From Tieghemiomyces parasiticus (taxonomy: Eukaryota; Kickxellomycota; Dimargaritomycetes; Dimargaritales; Dimargaritaceae), in NCBI GenBank assembly GCA_027575765.1, contig JANBPT010000811.1, positions 1 through 22,076 of the forward strand: a stretch of DNA of 22,076 bases, given 5' to 3'. The position numbers and the translations under genes were made by a program. Under the pieces are notes generated by a model, which was not told the DNA's origin, searched no databases, and saw only the letters and a program-made list of their open reading frames with translations. How positions within the stretch are numbered: position 1 is the stretch's first letter; the number at the start of each line of letters is the position of its first letter. This document shows, piece after piece, positions 17,324-22,076 of the stretch.

Positions 17324-19269
17324 GGCGGCACAGCACACGGGTGGCAAGACCCTTTGGAGGGAGGGGGGGCTGAAAAGCTACGCGGGGTATTTTCTGGTTA
17401 GGCAGAGCAGAGGGTAGTGAGTTCTGAGTCAAGGCAGCCCCGCGACTCGAGGTGGTTGGAATGAGGTCGTCCTAAGAAATGAACTACCTGGCCGAGTCGG
17501 GTCGGACGCTATGCGAATTTCGAAAAAGGGCGGGGAGTTCAGGTCTAGGCTCGGTCGTGAGGGTCCAGCCCTTGGGTTCTTTTTGTATCTGAAGGAGCGG
17601 CGGCAAGTTGTTGGCAGCGAGATCAGAGAACGAGGTGCGGAGAGAGAGGAGGGAGGGGGGGTCGGGAGAGAATAAACCCAACCGACACGGTGGCTTGGTA
17701 TACGAAAGTAGTGGAGTGGTGTGTGTGTGAGGAAAACGGTGTACGAGGTCAACCTCCACCCTGCATTACCTGAACCATAGGACAGCGGCAGTGACGGTGG
17801 CGGTGACTATCCGGAGGGGTCCGTGGGAGTACAGGGGGAACTGGTCTGCTGATACCATTGGAGGGGCATAGTAGCACTAGTAAGGTACGGATAAAAAGTC
17901 CCATTGTTTTTTTGTATAAAAAAATCAGAAAGTAGGTACATATAACGCAATGTACCTTAATGAGAGGTAAACAGGCACCATGAACGACTGGGGAAGAGAC
18001 GTTCGATAAGGAGGCGTATCCATAACCGACGGCCACGGAGCAGCAGCCTTAGAAAACGGTGTCTGGCTGATCTCCATCCCGTGCGGCTGGGTCAGATGAA
18101 ACCCGTGTGAAGTACATGGCAACGAAGACTCAAGGTAGCAGCAATAATAACCGAGATGGAAGGTGGCGCCCAATCCTTCTGCGGCCTAGAGCCGTTTATA
18201 CCCTTTCAAATTGCCAACTCACCCCCAGATAACGAAACCCTGAACCGGTACCGGACGGCGACTAGTCGATGAAAATAGGGTATAATCAATGTCGGTTCTA
18301 CGGCTTCTGGTCACTACCCTATACCGGCCCATACGTTGGAACTCGGAATTAGCACGCAGCTGAACGGCACAGACATCGTTGCCAACGCTGCGAAACAATG
18401 ACGAATGCAACTGAAGACTGCCAAGGAATTAAGGTGGATGCACTTCAAGCGCCAGGGGCAAGTGTGCATGTAGAGAGCGACAGTGGGCTTCTGAGTTAAC
18501 GACTACACACATTTTAAAGATAAGGGAAAGAAGAGTTGTATAATTTATGATTGGTGGGGGTGATGTGACGGATAATGTAGAAGGAGGAGCTACATACCCT
18601 ATTATGAAAGTAACTTGACAGCGCACTACAGGTACGGTTTGCACTGGAGTATTAGAATTTTCTTACGAAATTAATGTAAAAGATAATAAACAAAGCGACG
18701 GGTCGGGGAGGTGAGTCTGGGTTTGGTGGTAGCGAAGGCGACCAAGACTGATGGAAAGGCTCAAGGCGATAGGCATTGGTACAGGGCTCAAGGAGAGGCG
18801 AAGTAACAAACTTGGCTCAGACCAATGGCAAGGGGACTATCAGCGAAGCCTAAGGCCAAGAATGCAAGAGAATGGTGGTTGGCACAGCCAGCCAACGGAC
18901 ATTAAGAGGGTTAGGGATAAGGGAAAGGAGGGGAGCAGAGTGACCCCGTATTGGTCCGTTTGCGTTTAAGCAAAGAGTGGAAGGCGAGGGCAACGGTGAG
19001 GTATGGGGTGGTTTCCAGAGTCTACCGATACCCCCAAGGAAGACGATGGGTGATCCCTAAGTAAGGTTCCATGGAAATTGTGAGGGAGGGGCAAGGGGAA
19101 CTAGTAAAATGACTCTGACAACGGACCGGCTCAGAATGGGATACGAAAGCAGAGCGGTCGAAACGAAAAGATGGTGCGGGAGGGAGAGGTATATGACAAG
19201 ACGACACCCAGAGAAATGGCACCCCTTGAAAACTCGGCCTCGATCATGCGCTCCTTACTGACCGCTTGT
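17324..19269. other. Intergenic region without a recognised gene
   Basis: The first few hundred bases should hold the promoter and 5' leader of the ABCD4-like gene. They are pyrimidine-rich on the minus strand, which creates Pro/Ser-rich open frames there (17429-17759). From 17760 to 19269 I see only short frames with no motif. A small gene made of short exons could be missed. Confidence 0.5.
17425..17431. promoter_or_regulatory. Gcn4/AP-1-type palindrome TGAGTCA
   Basis: TGAGTCA matches the bZIP site TGASTCA exactly, about 100 bp upstream of the ABCD4-like ATG. This is suggestive of amino-acid or stress control, but it is a single site. Confidence 0.25.
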
Positions 19270-19938
19270 CTACACCCAATGATGTAGCATCAGGGCGGAG
19301 GCAGCGACAGCAGCGAGCGGCAGCGACAAGAAACCGAAGGAGCGACCGGCCGCGTTAGTTGGGTCACCAGGGAGGAACGGACGGGGCGCATCCACCACTT
19401 CGGTACTGGATGAGGTAGGCCGAGGCGTATCCGTCGGGGAATCGGTGGTGGGAGCCGTAGTCGTATTCGTGCTATCGGCGCTCGAAGTTGCCGTTGTCTG
19501 ATCACTGGTCGTCGTCGTGGTGGCCTTGGCCTTACTAGTTGTCGTTTTCTTGTTGTCGTTGTTGCTCTCCTCCGAATTCAATTCAGCGGTCTTGGTGGAC
19601 GCGGCAGGAGTACTCTTGGCGGTCGACTTATGATTAGCACTGGTTTCAGTAGGCTTGGCTGGCGCCTTAGTCGACGAATTTTTAGCCTCATGAGACGAGT
19701 CATCATCGTCGCCGTCATCATTATCATCGTCGTCATTGTCCCGTTCGTTCTTGCGGGCGGCGGCTAGTTCGTGCAGGGTTCCCGCGTGATCCGAACCGAG
19801 GTCGCCACGTTCTTCCAGGTCGCGGCGGATAAGGGCAGGCGCCCCGGCCGCACGGTCCATACTGTGGGGGACGGCATGGGCGATCACCGTGGATGCGCAC
19901 AGAGCAGCAGAAAGAAACACTAGGAGCCTGGTGTACAT
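19270..19938 (-). CDS. Secreted GPI-anchored Thr/Ser-rich acidic cell-wall type protein
   Basis: This 222-residue protein starts with a signal peptide (MYTRLLVFLSAALCASTVIA, cut near residue 20). Arg38-Arg39 followed by Asp is a possible Kex2 site. Residues 67-80 are almost all Asp and Asn. Residues 88-180 are rich in Thr, Ser and Ala, as in O-mannosylated stalks, with N-glycosylation sequons at Asn87 and Asn158. The C-terminus has a hydrophilic stretch with small residues (TNAAG, 194-198), a likely omega site, then a hydrophobic tail from 201 to the end. This is the GPI-anchor layout. The protein probably sits in the plasma membrane or wall. There is no catalytic domain; the Asp run could bind cations. 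The start is ATG 19938, with no other Met upstream in frame nearby. It is an orphan-type protein of unknown function. Confidence 0.85.
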   Translation of the reverse strand: MYTRLLVFLSAALCASTVIAHAVPHSMDRAAGAPALIRRDLEERGDLGSDHAGTLHELAAARKNERDNDDDDNDDGDDDDSSHEAKNSSTKAPAKPTETSANHKSTAKSTPAASTKTAELNSEESNNDNKKTTTSKAKATTTTTSDQTTATSSADSTNTTTAPTTDSPTDTPRPTSSSTEVVDAPRPFLPGDPTNAAGRSFGFLSLPLAAVAASALMLHHWV

Positions 19939-21393
19939 AGCGAAGGAGTATTGGCGCTGAGCAGGCAGATGGAACTACAATCGAGCAGTAAATTAAATAT
20001 CAGACAATAAATTAAATCGGCGGCCAATGCGTTAAAGGACCTTGGTGGTGTAGGTAGGACCACTAAAGCAGGGGAATTGCATGCGGCGGGGTCTGGTAGG
20101 GTGGTCGTTGTATTGGGGTGGGGTTGAATCCACAGGCGTAAAAATAAGGATCAGGGAACAAGAGCGAGAATCATTAGTAAGGACGGCACGTAGCAGAGAC
20201 CAGCGGCCTGGTAATCGATGGGTTGAAACTGACCCGGTATTAATACGGGAAAATAGACTTCCAATCCGATGACCAAATAGTGGTTAAAGCAGAGGAAAGG
20301 GTTGGGTGAGAACAGGAGGGTAAGCAATCACCCAGGGGGGCAGAAATCTAGTGTTTTCAAGTCAACACTGCAATCAAAATAGTTGATAAGTGATATAACT
20401 AGTAAACTGTTAAGGGGAGGAGCTACAACTGGATTCCAGGAAGAGTCAATGAATAATCAATGCCGCCAGCGTCCGAAGGAGGCTACCCGCGGCCCCTGAG
20501 AGGACCTTGAGGTATAGGGCCTGGCTAGGCAGATCACTGAAATTACGCATAGTTCAACTACAGATAATACTAGAATCAAGACCTTGGATGAGAATAAAGC
20601 GGATGCAGGGCACTAAAGCCACGACGAATAGATGGGTGACTCGCGATGTGGTAGCAAAACATAATAGCCAGGTATATGAGGGACCCCCATGGCTCTCTTC
20701 TACGGAAGGAGAGAGTCAACTTCAGCCCCATCCCAGGTGTTTCCTGGACGGGCCCTACGTGGCGGCAGGCTCATGATGGGTAAATGCTTTAAATAGCAAC
20801 GGTATGGCAAGGAGCTTCTATACTTACCATCAAAAGGGTTGCGAAATGGGAAAGTGGGAGCTACATATATGGGTGCCTGGGATATGCGGCGCGGTATAGT
20901 TGCAGCAATAAATAATAGTAAATACGCCGGATTATGGATCGGTACACACCGGAGCTGAACAGAGGAAGAGAGGTATCTAGGTGAGTAAATAAACGAGACA
21001 AACCATTGAGGAGAGTAGGCAGAATCACTTGAGTTTTACTGTGCCGTAAATAGTAGTGAGTGTAATGGTCCAACAAATTGAGTACGGAGATATACGGAAT
21101 TAGGTTCGGGTAAATAGGTAGAAGGGAGTTAATTAGCTGACACAACTGGGGTGGAACGAACCTCGGAGGGGAACCCGATTGTTTTTATACATCACAATAG
21201 CGCCGAAAGGGGAGAGGGAATACGGGGACAGGCACGCACCTCGAATGATTAGGAAACCCCCCGCTCCCCCAACCAGCCATCTCGGCTAGTTCGTCCGGCA
21301 AAAGGTGATGATGGGACTTTCACAAACCCCCTCATACACATCCAAACCAAAAACCTCGCGACACCCCGTTGTTTCCTCCACTACGCTAGCGGT
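19939..21393. other. Intergenic region with only weak gene candidates
   Basis: It includes the promoter side of the GPI-type gene. Frames are short and AT-rich at 20.8-21.2 kb. I see a 34-codon F-box-like mini-ORF (20446-20550) and a possible pair of tiny exons (21280-21240 and 20954-20861). Neither is strong enough to call as a gene. Confidence 0.45.
20446..20550 (-). pseudogene. F-box-like N-terminal fragment, mini-ORF
   Basis: This minus-strand ORF starts at ATG 20550 and ends in TGA after 34 codons. FSDLPSQALYLKVLSGAAG followed by SLLRTLAAL resembles the F-box pattern LPxElxxxIlsxL...LLrxxxV, which binds Skp1. The stop comes where a normal F-box would continue, and no donor site precedes it. 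It may be a broken F-box gene or chance. Confidence 0.2.
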
Positions 21394-21486
21394 CTAAGAG
21401 GAAGGAGAAAAAAAAGAAGAGATAATACAACTGGTCAATCCCGCTTCCTTGGCTTCCTTCTTTTCGCCAACCGCCGTAGTTGACAT
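21394..21486 (-). other. Candidate first coding exon or upstream ORF
   Basis: ATG 21486 has A at -3. It opens 30 codons starting MSTTAVGEKKEAKEAGLTS, with codon use like the confident genes. The 3' part is a strong pyrimidine tract ending in TTAG (21419-21394), which looks like a splice acceptor. After that AG the frame beginning ACC is open for 35 codons. The visible donors, however, do not join to it in phase. Unresolved. Confidence 0.18.
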
Positions 21487-22076
21487 CGTCGGCGGTGATT
21501 AGCGTGCAGCTTGGGCGCTACCGCGAACAGCAACGAAGGTGACCCCAACGTGGCCAGGAGGAAAGGGCAGGGAGGGGAGGGTGAAGGGAGAGAGGAAGGA
21601 CAATGACAAGGGTGGACCCGTTCGGTGTAACCATACCGCTGGCTCAGCCGACCCGACGAACATATCGACTTGCAACATTGTACCGGCTCTCCCTTGGGTA
21701 TAGCTTCTCCCTTCCTCCTTGTTACCAGCCGGCCGCGACACCCTAAACCACTGCGCCGTCAAAACACATAGGCAAAATATCTGTGGCCTAATAAAATAAT
21801 GATGTATTCTGCAGATGTCTCCTATGAACCATTTACATAGAGTATGAAGGCGGCAGTTAGCTTGGGGTGCGCCTTCCCCGCCCCTCCATTGCCTATGGTT
21901 AAAACTCCGTCTATCATTGGACCTCCGGAAGAGCAGACTGTGCATCCCAAAGGGAAAATGGCCAACACGCCTCCTGGTTGCTCCACTGCCACCACCACTA
22001 CCAGCCTAATTCGCCCGCGAATCTGATACTCCATTTCTTTACCAGGCCGCTCCAATCATAGGCTCGACTAGAGGGC
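21487..22076. other. Right edge, no recognised gene
   Basis: Both strands have open frames of 60-148 codons here, overlapping each other, with no motif I recognise. A tRNA-like A box lies on the minus strand at 21760-21745. A gene cut by the window edge is possible. Confidence 0.4.

Noticed and set aside
17429..17759. Pro/Ser-rich minus-strand ORFs upstream of the ABCD4-like gene
   Set aside because: They arise from a purine/pyrimidine-biased leader region. Two overlapping frames look equally open and neither has a motif.
21499..21945. 148-codon minus-strand ORF
   Set aside because: No recognisable domain, mixed composition, a tRNA-like element within it, and overlap with other open frames at the window edge.

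Overview
This is nuclear DNA of a eukaryote, most likely a fungus. Supporting evidence is a Mrc1/claspin-type checkpoint mediator with an SQ/TQ cluster, a Pho8-type alkaline phosphatase, a GPI-type Ser/Thr-rich wall protein, Pol III genes with T-run terminators, and two short GT-AG introns. An ABCD4-type transporter, unusual for Dikarya, makes an early-diverging (zygomycete-grade) fungus my best guess. That placement is inference.

The window has two compartments. Positions 1 to about 8.9 kb are AT-richer and hold no intact protein gene. This part has one 5S rRNA gene (or degenerate copy) and several heavily decayed, frame-broken fragments that resemble retroelement proteins: a gag/protease-like piece on the minus strand (about 1.7-1.9 kb), a DIRS-like pol piece (2.7-3.6 kb), a gag/protease-like piece (4.0-4.2 kb), a non-LTR RT-like piece (5.2-5.5 kb) and a protease-like piece (6.8-7.0 kb). 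I read it as a transposon graveyard.

From about 9 to 20 kb lies the gene-bearing, GC-richer part: alkaline phosphatase (+, 8988-10526); an MRC1-like gene (-, 13909-10748, two exons), convergent with the phosphatase; tRNA-Val(CAC) (+, 14182-14255); an ABCD4-like ABC half-transporter (-, 17323-14662, a 47-nt first exon plus one long exon); and a GPI-anchored acidic Thr-rich protein (-, 19938-19270). The genes have unrelated housekeeping roles and do not form a pathway.

The two gene models that need splicing are the main correction. In each case a consensus donor and an AG acceptor join in phase, and for MRC1 the join restores the conserved end of its family domain and adds a further 324 codons.

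Positions 17.3-19.3 kb and 19.9-22.1 kb show no convincing gene, only weak candidates (an F-box-like mini-ORF, possible small exons, a tRNA-like A box). I see no CRISPR array, no intact mobile element and no clearly novel multi-gene system. The most notable items are ABCD4 in a fungal-looking genome with a long NBD insertion, a Met next to the zinc-binding Asp of the phosphatase, and the mixed retroelement relics.
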